The notes under the pieces: model-generated
The model's database searches: none
Told to the model about the DNA's origin: nothing
What the model saw: the letters and a program-made list of their open reading frames with translations, nothing else
Source of the DNA: Candidatus Altimarinota bacterium
GTDB taxonomy: Bacteria > Patescibacteriota > Gracilibacteria > UBA1369 > 2-02-FULL-48-14
NCBI GenBank assembly: GCA_015485665.1
Contig: WFTC01000001.1
Location: 28,576 to 92,575, forward strand
Reading direction: 5' to 3'
DNA: 64,000 bases
Translations under genes and position numbers: made by a program
Shown: positions 53,911 through 62,334 of the stretch, one piece after another
How positions within the stretch are numbered: position 1 is the first letter of the stretch
How the letters are laid out: each line of letters opens with the position of its first letter

Positions 53911-54414
53911 ATGGCAAAGAAAAGTACTATCGGTAAAAATGCATTTGAAGATACACTTTTTGGCTGGAATGCTCCGGAATTCATTCGTTATGAAAGAGGA
54001 TGGAGGTGGTATCTAATAATGTCTGTTTTGGACATTGGACTAATTGTTTATGCTTATTTTACAGGTTCTTGGAGTATGGCACTTGTTTTTCTTCTTTTGC
54101 CTCTTGTTTACATATTGGAATCTCGTAAAAAGCCTAAATTAACTCAAGTTTCTTTATCATCTTGGGGTATTAAATTCGGCATCATTGAATTGCCTTATAC
54201 TGAGATTAAACAGTTTTGGATTCATCATAATCCTCCTCATTTGGATGAATTGCATTTACGAACCAATAATAAACTTCATCCTCACTTGGCTATTCCTTTG
54301 ATGGGAGCGAGTCCTGTTTTGATTAGACAATATCTGCTTACACAAGTTCCGGAGTGGGAAGGAAAAACAATATCATTTATAGATTGGCTTACTAGATTTT
54401 TACGCTTACATTGA
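53911..54414 (+). CDS. Two-span membrane protein with PH-like domain; first gene of unknown operon
   Basis: 167 residues. An N-terminal hydrophilic part (FGWNAPEFIRYERGWRWYLI) leads into two close membrane spans (about residues 37-73). Then comes a beta-rich domain (TQVSLSSWGIKFGIIELPYT) that resembles bacterial PH domains. The C-terminus ends in SFIDWLTRFLRLH. Similar small proteins are common in CPR genomes beside envelope genes. Its TGA stop overlaps the next ATG (TGATG), so translation is coupled. Function unknown. Confidence 0.7.
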   Translation: MAKKSTIGKNAFEDTLFGWNAPEFIRYERGWRWYLIMSVLDIGLIVYAYFTGSWSMALVFLLLPLVYILESRKKPKLTQVSLSSWGIKFGIIELPYTEIKQFWIHHNPPHLDELHLRTNNKLHPHLAIPLMGASPVLIRQYLLTQVPEWEGKTISFIDWLTRFLRLH

Positions 54415-56003
54415 TGTCTTTACCTACAAACAAAGAACGATTTGAATCTGATCTGAAGGAACTCAGAAAAGATTTTCATGGGAAAATGACAAATCTGGAA
54501 ATAGATTCTGTTCCTCTTTCTATCAAATGGGATAGGAAAGATAGACGAGCTGATGATCTTGGTAATCTGGATAAATGGGGAAAAACCTTGATTGATAAAG
54601 TTTCAGAGGAAGCGCAAAAAATCTTTGAATCTGGAAATATAAAAGAAGCTCATGAAGAAGAAGAGCTTATGCGCATCACAAAACGTGCTATGACAAAAGC
54701 TGTGGAACGTTTCGGTACGGTTTTGGGAAGTTTCCAAAATGGCGAAATCGCCAATAAAACTCAAGTTGATGAATTTTGGCAACGTGCAGCAGTAGTGCTT
54801 TGGAGTATTGATGAAAAGGCTCTTATGCTTGAGAGTGCAAAAGAAGAGGCATTACCGGATCCTGTTGTATTGGCTTTTTATAAAAGCATTGAAAGTCACA
54901 TTCCAAGTGATTATACGGCTATTGTTGAAAGAATTTTAAAAGATGAGCTAAAGCCTGAAGATAGGGAAATTATTGCTGATAAATTTCTCAGACTTATGGG
55001 TGGAGATTCTCTTACAAAAATTTACTCGGAATCAACAAAAGATATAAGAACGGGAGAAGTTACTTTACTTTTATTGAATTTAAATAAAAATACATCTGAA
55101 AAACGTAAAGTGATTGAAATAATTACTGCAAAACCGGGAGGTCCGGCTGCAATTATGCATTTGGTTGTGGGCGATTTTATATCGGCAGCCGAAGGTGAAC
55201 AGTATATTCAAAGGCAGCTGACATATGAGCAAGATCCGGACAGAATTGAAGCATTTAAACAAGTCAAGAATTTCATTCTGGGGGAATCCATGAGTAAAGT
55301 TCAAGAGATGCAGGCGAATGCTAAAAAAGAAATTAGGGAAAGAGCAAATTTTATTATTGGAAATAAAAATCAAGCTGCCGCCAAGCTCAGTTATTCAGGC
55401 TTAGGTTCACTTTATTTGAAAAGTATTGCCACGGGCGCTCTGGGACTTATGGTTATGGCAAATTGGAAGCAGCCGGGTAAACTTATGCGCAATCCTGTTA
55501 CATGGGCAGCTTTGGCAACTGGCTCTCTTGCCGCTGAAATGGATAAGAGTGATATTGGTATTTGGCCAAAGCCAGGAACATATTTATCAAAAATTGCTCA
55601 AGATAAAAATAAAATGGAAGAAGGTGCATTAGATAGCAAATTTAGAGCTTTTGACAATGATTTGCTTAATAATGTTAGCACTGCTGAGCTTTATTACAAT
55701 TTGATACCTGAGGTACGTAAAGCCACACTTGACCAATTGAATAAAGGAATTCCTCTTCATGAAGTTGAAATAAAACTTGATGCCATTGGTATAGATTATA
55801 AAAAACTTGATAAGCGCTTTAGATTAAGAGGTAAAGCAGATATTGAAGATCATTTTACAAAATGGACACGCAGTTTTTTTCTTGAAAAAGGTCTTAATAG
55901 ACCGGGTGAAAATCAACAAAAGAATTATATGAATGAACTTCGCCGTAGTCGTAAGATAGATGGCACATGGAAAACTTATAACCTTTCTAAAGCTTTATTA
56001 TGA
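54414..56003 (+). CDS. Helical protein of unknown function (operon gene 2)
   Basis: 529 residues from the ATG at 54414. It is largely alpha-helical and charged, with a central hydrophobic stretch near residues 335-375 (YLKSIATGALGLMVMANWKQ and NPVTWAALATGSLAAEM) that could be two short membrane-associated helices. No domain is recognised. Its stop overlaps the next start (ATGA). Tight coupling on both sides suggests that the products form one assembly. Confidence 0.65.
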   Translation: MSLPTNKERFESDLKELRKDFHGKMTNLEIDSVPLSIKWDRKDRRADDLGNLDKWGKTLIDKVSEEAQKIFESGNIKEAHEEEELMRITKRAMTKAVERFGTVLGSFQNGEIANKTQVDEFWQRAAVVLWSIDEKALMLESAKEEALPDPVVLAFYKSIESHIPSDYTAIVERILKDELKPEDREIIADKFLRLMGGDSLTKIYSESTKDIRTGEVTLLLLNLNKNTSEKRKVIEIITAKPGGPAAIMHLVVGDFISAAEGEQYIQRQLTYEQDPDRIEAFKQVKNFILGESMSKVQEMQANAKKEIRERANFIIGNKNQAAAKLSYSGLGSLYLKSIATGALGLMVMANWKQPGKLMRNPVTWAALATGSLAAEMDKSDIGIWPKPGTYLSKIAQDKNKMEEGALDSKFRAFDNDLLNNVSTAELYYNLIPEVRKATLDQLNKGIPLHEVEIKLDAIGIDYKKLDKRFRLRGKADIEDHFTKWTRSFFLEKGLNRPGENQQKNYMNELRRSRKIDGTWKTYNLSKALL

Positions 56004-57136
56004 GTTATTTGGACAATATAGACAGCTTGGTGACCTTCAAAAAAGATATTTTAAAACCTTTGCTTCGTGGTGCTTCAATAGATTCATTACCTTGGCAGGA
56101 AGGTTACAGGGAAATGTATGAAAAATGGGCAGCTGTATATGGTGATGCGATAATAAAAATGGATGCTGACGATCGTTTACTTAGTTTCACGGACTTTATC
56201 CGATCTGAAAATTTACGGAAAGGTAAAGCTGCAGCTGAACAAATTTCAAATCAAATGCTTAGTCGTAAGTTTGCAAAGCAGGTAAGTCGAGGACAATTTC
56301 TATGTATACAAGATAAAACGGGAAGCTTTGATCGCATTATCACGCGTGATCAATTAGAAAAGATGGAAAATCCGCTCAGCTATACTGTTTCGGACACATG
56401 TGCTGGGGTGACTGCAAATTGGGAAAAAATCTGCAATGAGCAAAGCGCATTATTATTTGCTGAAAAATTGAGAGAACAACACTTTTTAGTGCAAAGCATA
56501 GAGGCTGGACCAATTTTTAAAGCTGAGATTGTGCATCCAAAAATGGGACTTTACACGGTAAGTGTTGATTTGGAGCAAGATTTAAATAAAATGTTGGTTT
56601 TTACATTCATAAATTCTCAAGGAGAAAAAAGGGAAATTTCCATGAATAGATTTGGATATGCTTATGAAATAATTGAAGAAAAATTTAGAGATTATTCAAT
56701 AGAAACAGGCACAACTTTTTTGAAAACTGGCACTGCAAGTCTAATGCTAAATGATGCGAATCTTATAGCTGCTGAGCAAGCTGCAATTGCCGCAAGTGAA
56801 GCTGCAATGGCTGCATTAAGTGTAAAAGCGGCACAAGACGAGGCGGCAATATCTGGCAAAGTTCCACAAGAAACTTTATTTTCAGGTTTGGTGGTGCCGA
56901 ACTTTCAAGCGGCAAAGGCTAATTTGCATGCTCGTTTAAAAGAAGAAAAGTCCAGAACAAAATTGCAAAAACAAGCTACAGCTGCTTTTGAGGCAAAAGA
57001 GAATTATAAGTCTCGCATTGATTCATGGCGCAGAAAAGATAAAAAAACCAGAAATAGGGCAATGATTGCAACTTTTGCTATTGTGTTTGCTTCAGGCACT
57101 GTGGGCACTTTGATGTCATGGATCATCACACGTTAA
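56000..57136 (+). CDS. Tail-anchored helical protein of unknown function (operon gene 3)
   Basis: 378 residues. The N-terminal half is mixed alpha/beta, and residues about 250-345 are Ala/Glu/Lys-rich and likely coiled coil (AAEQAAIAASEAAMAAL). A single C-terminal membrane segment (IATFAIVFASGTVGTLMSWI) is preceded by a very basic stretch. The topology is tail-anchored with the bulk in the cytoplasm. No family recognised. It is coupled to gene 2 by a 4-bp overlap and lies 9 bp before gene 4. Confidence 0.65.
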   Translation: MSYLDNIDSLVTFKKDILKPLLRGASIDSLPWQEGYREMYEKWAAVYGDAIIKMDADDRLLSFTDFIRSENLRKGKAAAEQISNQMLSRKFAKQVSRGQFLCIQDKTGSFDRIITRDQLEKMENPLSYTVSDTCAGVTANWEKICNEQSALLFAEKLREQHFLVQSIEAGPIFKAEIVHPKMGLYTVSVDLEQDLNKMLVFTFINSQGEKREISMNRFGYAYEIIEEKFRDYSIETGTTFLKTGTASLMLNDANLIAAEQAAIAASEAAMAALSVKAAQDEAAISGKVPQETLFSGLVVPNFQAAKANLHARLKEEKSRTKLQKQATAAFEAKENYKSRIDSWRRKDKKTRNRAMIATFAIVFASGTVGTLMSWIITR

Positions 57137-57145
57137 TAAGTCTTC

Positions 57146-59158
57146 ATGTTTAAAAAAATAAAAAATATTCTGAAAAAATTATTTCCCTCTGATACATCAA
57201 AGCAGAGGCGAATCATAATGCTATCAATTGCATTGTTCATGTTTATGCCTGATCTTGCACATGCTGCGAATGCTTCATCTGAAGTGGAGACTTATCGTGA
57301 AATAGGCAGTTTATTGAATATTGCACTTGGATTATTGCAATCTTTAATGTGGCCTTTTCTTATTTTTATAGGAGATTTGATGGATGTGGATTTAATCACA
57401 GGTCCAGGCATGGAAGAGAGATTATGGGCTATTTGGGTTCAAATACGTGATCTTGTGAACATTTGTTTTGTTATTTATTTACTGGTTATTGCACTTACAA
57501 ATACTTTGGGAATCGGGGGCGGCGAAGGTAATCTTGCAATGAAAACCGCATTACCTAAGCTTGTAATAGGTTTAATCATTGTCAATTTTACTTTTGTAGC
57601 TGGTAAAGTCGTAATTGATGTTTCCAATGTGGCAACTACTGCAGTTTTTGCACTTCCGGAGCTTGTAGACACTTTTGACATGTCTGATCAACGTGATTCC
57701 TTGGCAAAGAATCTTTGTGTACCTGAAAGTGGTGGATATTACTCTTATGATGATGAAAATACGCCTGTATTTACAAGAATTTTTTGTGAAACTGATGAGG
57801 ATGAAACAAAATATATTGAAAAACTGAGTTTAAAGTCTGAAACAGAATATTTCGCTTCAATGAATAAGAGTAATATAGCATTGGTTATGGCTGTAAATAT
57901 GGGTGCTGTAAACTCTCAAAATTTATTGAAAGCAAACGCAATAAATAATTTGGGTGATCTTATTGAGAATTTCAGTTTGTCAGTATTAATGACATTGGTA
58001 ATGGTGATTGCTTACATTACCTTGGGCTTGGTGTTATTGGCTCGTGTTGTGGTTTTATGGTTGGTATTGGCATTTTCTCCAATAGGTGTATTGATTTTTG
58101 TTATCCCTCAAGTAAAAGAATGGCTCGGAGGCGGAGGTGATGTGGTTCAAAAAATTGTTAAGCATTTATTGGCGCCAGTTATTATCGGAGTGGCAATGAC
58201 GGTTGGTTATGTGATGATAGATGCATATGACGGTATTGTTGGAAATAGCTCATCTTCAGTTGGAGGTGCTAGTGGAGGAGCAATTATTTTTGACAATGTA
58301 CTTTTTTCGGGAGTGAGTGATATCTCACAGCTACTTATCTCAGTGGCAAGTGTAGTGGTTGTATGGGTTGGAGTTTTTGGTGCTGCTTCCGACACCTTAG
58401 CTGGCTTCGCCACAAATGCCATCAAGGGACTTGGAGAAACTGCAGGGAAGGGATTGGCAAAATTACCTTTGCAAGCTGCCGGAATGCCTGTTCCTGTTTT
58501 TGATCAAGATACAGGCAATATATCAAAGGAACGTATTTCCGTATTGGATATGTTTCAAGCAGGTAAAAATCGTTTTGACAATTTTCGTTATGGTCAAGAT
58601 GAAGCACAAAATGAGAAAATCGGAAAGGTGTTCGGGAGTAAATTTCAGCGTAATTTTACAAATGCGAATGCAGACGATAAATTGACTAGATTACGCACAC
58701 AAATGCAAGGCAAGGATTCTTTGAGTGACTCTGATTTACAAGCGATTATAAGTGAATTTTCAGACATTGCCAGAAATAATAAAGTTAAAAATCAAGGAGC
58801 TTTGATCAGTGAACTTAGGCAAAAAGTTGATGAAGTAAAGAGTACGAAAAATGTGGCATCTTTGGCATCTTGGATAAAGAACAATGAAGATAAATTTGAA
58901 ATGGATGATGATGCGAAACAAGCATCAAGACGATTTAGAGAGGAAGTGCTAAACAGATCTACTTACCAAGCAGATGAAGATGGTGTAGTCGCTGCACCAC
59001 AAGCACCAGCACCAGCACCAGCACAAGAATCTCCACAAGCACAAGCACCAGCACAAGAATCTCCATCAGCACCAGCACAAGAATCTCCACAAGCACCAGC
59101 ACAAGAATCTCCACAAGCACCTGAAGATGGTGATGAAAATGAGGACAATAATAATTAA
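57146..59158 (+). CDS. VirB6/TrbL-like polytopic membrane protein (operon gene 4)
   Basis: 670 residues. A signal-like N-terminal hydrophobic segment ends in AHA-AN (about residue 41). About seven more spans lie between residues 54 and 425, e.g. SLLNIALGLLQSLMWPFLIF, LVNICFVIYLLVIALTNTLG, LPKLVIGLIIVNFTFVAGKV, LLARVVVLWLVLAFSPIGVL and LLISVASVVVVWVGVFGAAS. The cluster with LAFSPIGVL is like TrbL/VirB6 inner-membrane channel proteins of type IV secretion. A cytoplasmic tail of about 240 residues ends in repeats of PAQESPQA and an acidic tip. No VirB4 ATPase or pilin is in the window, so the secretion link is inference. Confidence 0.65.
   Translation: MFKKIKNILKKLFPSDTSKQRRIIMLSIALFMFMPDLAHAANASSEVETYREIGSLLNIALGLLQSLMWPFLIFIGDLMDVDLITGPGMEERLWAIWVQIRDLVNICFVIYLLVIALTNTLGIGGGEGNLAMKTALPKLVIGLIIVNFTFVAGKVVIDVSNVATTAVFALPELVDTFDMSDQRDSLAKNLCVPESGGYYSYDDENTPVFTRIFCETDEDETKYIEKLSLKSETEYFASMNKSNIALVMAVNMGAVNSQNLLKANAINNLGDLIENFSLSVLMTLVMVIAYITLGLVLLARVVVLWLVLAFSPIGVLIFVIPQVKEWLGGGGDVVQKIVKHLLAPVIIGVAMTVGYVMIDAYDGIVGNSSSSVGGASGGAIIFDNVLFSGVSDISQLLISVASVVVVWVGVFGAASDTLAGFATNAIKGLGETAGKGLAKLPLQAAGMPVPVFDQDTGNISKERISVLDMFQAGKNRFDNFRYGQDEAQNEKIGKVFGSKFQRNFTNANADDKLTRLRTQMQGKDSLSDSDLQAIISEFSDIARNNKVKNQGALISELRQKVDEVKSTKNVASLASWIKNNEDKFEMDDDAKQASRRFREEVLNRSTYQADEDGVVAAPQAPAPAPAQESPQAQAPAQESPSAPAQESPQAPAQESPQAPEDGDENEDNNN
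59001..59125 (+). repeat. Tandem repeat encoding PAQESPQA units
   Basis: Direct repeats of about 24-30 bp (gcaccagcacaagaatctcc units) near the 3' end of gene 4 encode an Ala/Pro/Gln/Ser-rich linker. Confidence 0.85.
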
Positions 59159-59163
59159 TATCT

Positions 59164-62100
59164 ATGATAGAAAAATATAAAATCAGATATATTTCTCCAT
59201 CAAAAAATCCTTTCTTGGGAGAGGATAAATTGCTTTTTCTACATTCTCCGGAGCCAGATGTGCCACAAGTTACCGCATCTGAACGCTTTCATGCTGAAAT
59301 TCAAAGTGGTTTACAGCCTGAATCTGCTGGAGAATTCATTAAATTATTTCCGGATGATGATATCAAAGAAGAGCTTCAAGCAAGTATTGATGATTATCAA
59401 TTCTTAAGAGGAGGCTTGACTTATATAGAAAGAATTAAGCGTTATTTAGAATCAAGTACAGATGGAATTGATACAGGGCATCTGCCTTGGTCAAGAAGCG
59501 TGGATGCAATTGCGGAATCATTTGCTCAATTGGAAGAGCAAGTAGATAGCTTGAATTTGAATATTGATCAAAGCATATTGAGAAATATACGTAATGAACA
59601 AGAGAGTGAGCAAAGGAGACAAATGGTGGAAATATTCAATGATTCATATGAGAGAATTCAACAAGAATTGAATGAAAAAACTCAAAAAATACATAAGCTT
59701 TATGTTATAATTTACATGGAAAAATATGATGAACTTGCTGCAAAATGGGAAGGTGCACCAAACATTTATAAAAATTATGCTGCACATAAAAAAGCGATCT
59801 ATCAAGAGTGTAAAAATCATTTGATGGAAGAAATAGAAAAGCAAATTCCTATTGGTGAAGAGGATAAGCTCTTGCAGATGTTGAAAAATTATAAAAATAT
59901 ACTCTCTCGTGAAGAGAGGGAGCTTATTTCTGCACTTTCGGAAGTCAATAATGAGGTTGATATTTCCACTCTTCGTATGGATTTAGATCAGTTAAATACT
60001 CGCAAGAATAAGGAATTTGAATCTTCATACGGTATTTATATATATAAAATAAATGCAATTTTATCACGATTGATTGAAATTGAGAGAGAAATTCAAAACA
60101 GTACGGAATTGGATGATACGGAACGTATTTCTCGTCTTAAAAAGATAAAAGATCTTAAGGAAGGTTATGAAAAGAATTTGAGGCAAGCGGATGAGTTTAA
60201 AGCTACCGATTTTAGTGATCCAAATCCTTTTATGGAGAAAAATGAAGATGGAGAGTATGTTCCTAAAAGCGTGAAAGGTATAGATGGTAGTGATGTGCCT
60301 ATGCCTAAAGGTTTGAAGGATAGAGTGGAACTTATGCTTTCAGGTTTTTTACCACCTGATGTAGTCAATGTTTTGGCAGATGGAATAAAAAAAGAAATAA
60401 GACAAATTAACGCTGCAATTGACGGATTCATTGATGATGTAGAAAATAATCTGGATACAACCCTTATAGGATTGCAAAATGAAAGTATTGAAGGCCCAAT
60501 AACAACGCCGAGCTGTAGAATAGATTACAGCGTTGTTTGGATGTCTCCATTAGATGTGTGGAAAATGATAGAGAATGCAGGAGAGTCTTTTAAACGTTCT
60601 TTTGAAAGAACTAGGCAGCGTAAAGTTGGAAAAGTTGGAAGTGTTATTACTAAGTCTTTGGAGCATTTGAATTGGGGTCCATTTGCACATTTTTCAGTTA
60701 TACCGGGAGATTTGGATAAGTTGCAAACTCGTGCTGAAAATGAAGCTGTATCACATTATCAAGAGGACTATAAATCAAATGATGATATGTCTGTTATTTC
60801 ATTGCTGCATAATGCTAGGAATCAAGATCAATTCAAAGCGTGCATACAGTTGCTTGCTGAAAGAGGGCGTGTAAATTGGTTTGATCCTCGTTTTTTAAAA
60901 CAGTTGAACGCTTTTCAAAATATTGTACATTTTGATCTTACAAAAGAAGCCACTTATCATGCAAAAGAGACTGAATTTTACCGTTCATTGGAAATAGCGC
61001 TGGATGCGATTTACGGAGATGCGGACTTTTTTAGAAATATGCAGGCACAAAATCAATCTGCTTATAATTCCGGAAAAGAAAAATTCAAGTCTGAATTGAT
61101 AAATATGTCACGTGCACGGGGAGGGCTGCAAAAAGTTGCTGTTGAAATGCTTAAAGAACATTGGCAATCAGGAGGCAATTCTACGGTAAACCCTCAGAAA
61201 TTTGAATATGTTATAGAGCTTGGTGTTATGGAAGGTGCTGTACAGCCTGCGGAAACAGGTCTATATTTTCTTATTCAAGCTGCACATTGCGGGCTTTTAC
61301 CATTTGAGCGTTTACATGCAATTTATGCAAATCATAGTAATGACATTCCTTATTTGGAAATTTTCAATGAAGGAGTGTTCAATGCAGAGATATTAAAAAA
61401 ATGGGCAAGTATTGATCCTCCACCTGATTCTTTTGAAACTTTGGCAGCAATGAAATGCCCTCATAAATTTATGAGATGGTTCCATACATTTGTTATGCAT
61501 CATCCTCGTGTGCGTAATCGTTGTGCCAAAGTTATATCCGGAGGTCGCAATATGGATTCTGATCTTCAGGCCTTATTCCTTTCTTATGCTTCAGAAAACT
61601 CTGTAACAAATTTACTTACCGTACATGCGGATGGTTCACATGCTGAAGAGTGGTTATTGAATAATGCATCGCAGTTTCAACTTTTTGCTTTACATAATAC
61701 GATAACCACAATGGATGAAATGGAGGATGAAAATGAAGGTAAATTTGATGGAGTTGATCCTAAAGTAGAATTGAGCAATATCATTTCCGCTTTTATTAAA
61801 TGGGATTCTGTAATGAGCAATAGAATGTATAACAACAGACGAATGGTTCGCTGGACAGACTCTTTAAAAAAACAAGGGCCACGTTCAGGATATTTCTTTG
61901 AAGGTATATATTGGGATGGTAAGAATGAGCACTATAAAACTACTTACGGATATGCATTGAGAGCGAGAGAAATAATAATGCAATTGGATGAAGAACTTTT
62001 TTCAATTATCTTCAAACATGGTGAGCCAAGCATTGCTGATGTGGAAAGAGTTGTTCAAATAGCCAGAGAAAAGTACCAATATAATTTTGATGGTAATCCA

Positions 62101-62334
62101 CCAAGTACAGCAGATAAAATGTATGAACAAATTGCGGGTTTGATCGGCGCTGTTATTGCTAAACAAAGCATTTCAGGAGGAACTTTGCAAAGCTTGAGTG
62201 CCAAAATCAAATCTGAAAATGAACAATTTTTTCAAGAAAACAAAATTTTGAAAGAAGATATTTCTTTTTATCCGAATCTTTCAGTAACTAATCGGTCTCA
62301 AGAGAGCGATTTCCAATTTCAACAAGCAGCCTAG
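59164..62334 (+). CDS. Large helical protein of unknown function (operon gene 5)
   Basis: 1056 residues with no signal peptide and no clear membrane span. Residues about 120-340 are rich in coiled-coil (SEQRRQMVEIFNDSYERIQQ and following). The rest is helical with some recurring aromatic motifs (FMRWFHTFVMHHPRVRNRC). No catalytic motif or family is recognised. It begins 5 bp after gene 4 and its last 47 bp overlap the convergent thrS. As the largest soluble member of the operon it could be the cytoplasmic scaffold or cargo of the gene 4 membrane complex; that is inference. Confidence 0.65.
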   Translation: MIEKYKIRYISPSKNPFLGEDKLLFLHSPEPDVPQVTASERFHAEIQSGLQPESAGEFIKLFPDDDIKEELQASIDDYQFLRGGLTYIERIKRYLESSTDGIDTGHLPWSRSVDAIAESFAQLEEQVDSLNLNIDQSILRNIRNEQESEQRRQMVEIFNDSYERIQQELNEKTQKIHKLYVIIYMEKYDELAAKWEGAPNIYKNYAAHKKAIYQECKNHLMEEIEKQIPIGEEDKLLQMLKNYKNILSREERELISALSEVNNEVDISTLRMDLDQLNTRKNKEFESSYGIYIYKINAILSRLIEIEREIQNSTELDDTERISRLKKIKDLKEGYEKNLRQADEFKATDFSDPNPFMEKNEDGEYVPKSVKGIDGSDVPMPKGLKDRVELMLSGFLPPDVVNVLADGIKKEIRQINAAIDGFIDDVENNLDTTLIGLQNESIEGPITTPSCRIDYSVVWMSPLDVWKMIENAGESFKRSFERTRQRKVGKVGSVITKSLEHLNWGPFAHFSVIPGDLDKLQTRAENEAVSHYQEDYKSNDDMSVISLLHNARNQDQFKACIQLLAERGRVNWFDPRFLKQLNAFQNIVHFDLTKEATYHAKETEFYRSLEIALDAIYGDADFFRNMQAQNQSAYNSGKEKFKSELINMSRARGGLQKVAVEMLKEHWQSGGNSTVNPQKFEYVIELGVMEGAVQPAETGLYFLIQAAHCGLLPFERLHAIYANHSNDIPYLEIFNEGVFNAEILKKWASIDPPPDSFETLAAMKCPHKFMRWFHTFVMHHPRVRNRCAKVISGGRNMDSDLQALFLSYASENSVTNLLTVHADGSHAEEWLLNNASQFQLFALHNTITTMDEMEDENEGKFDGVDPKVELSNIISAFIKWDSVMSNRMYNNRRMVRWTDSLKKQGPRSGYFFEGIYWDGKNEHYKTTYGYALRAREIIMQLDEELFSIIFKHGEPSIADVERVVQIAREKYQYNFDGNPPSTADKMYEQIAGLIGAVIAKQSISGGTLQSLSAKIKSENEQFFQENKILKEDISFYPNLSVTNRSQESDFQFQQAA

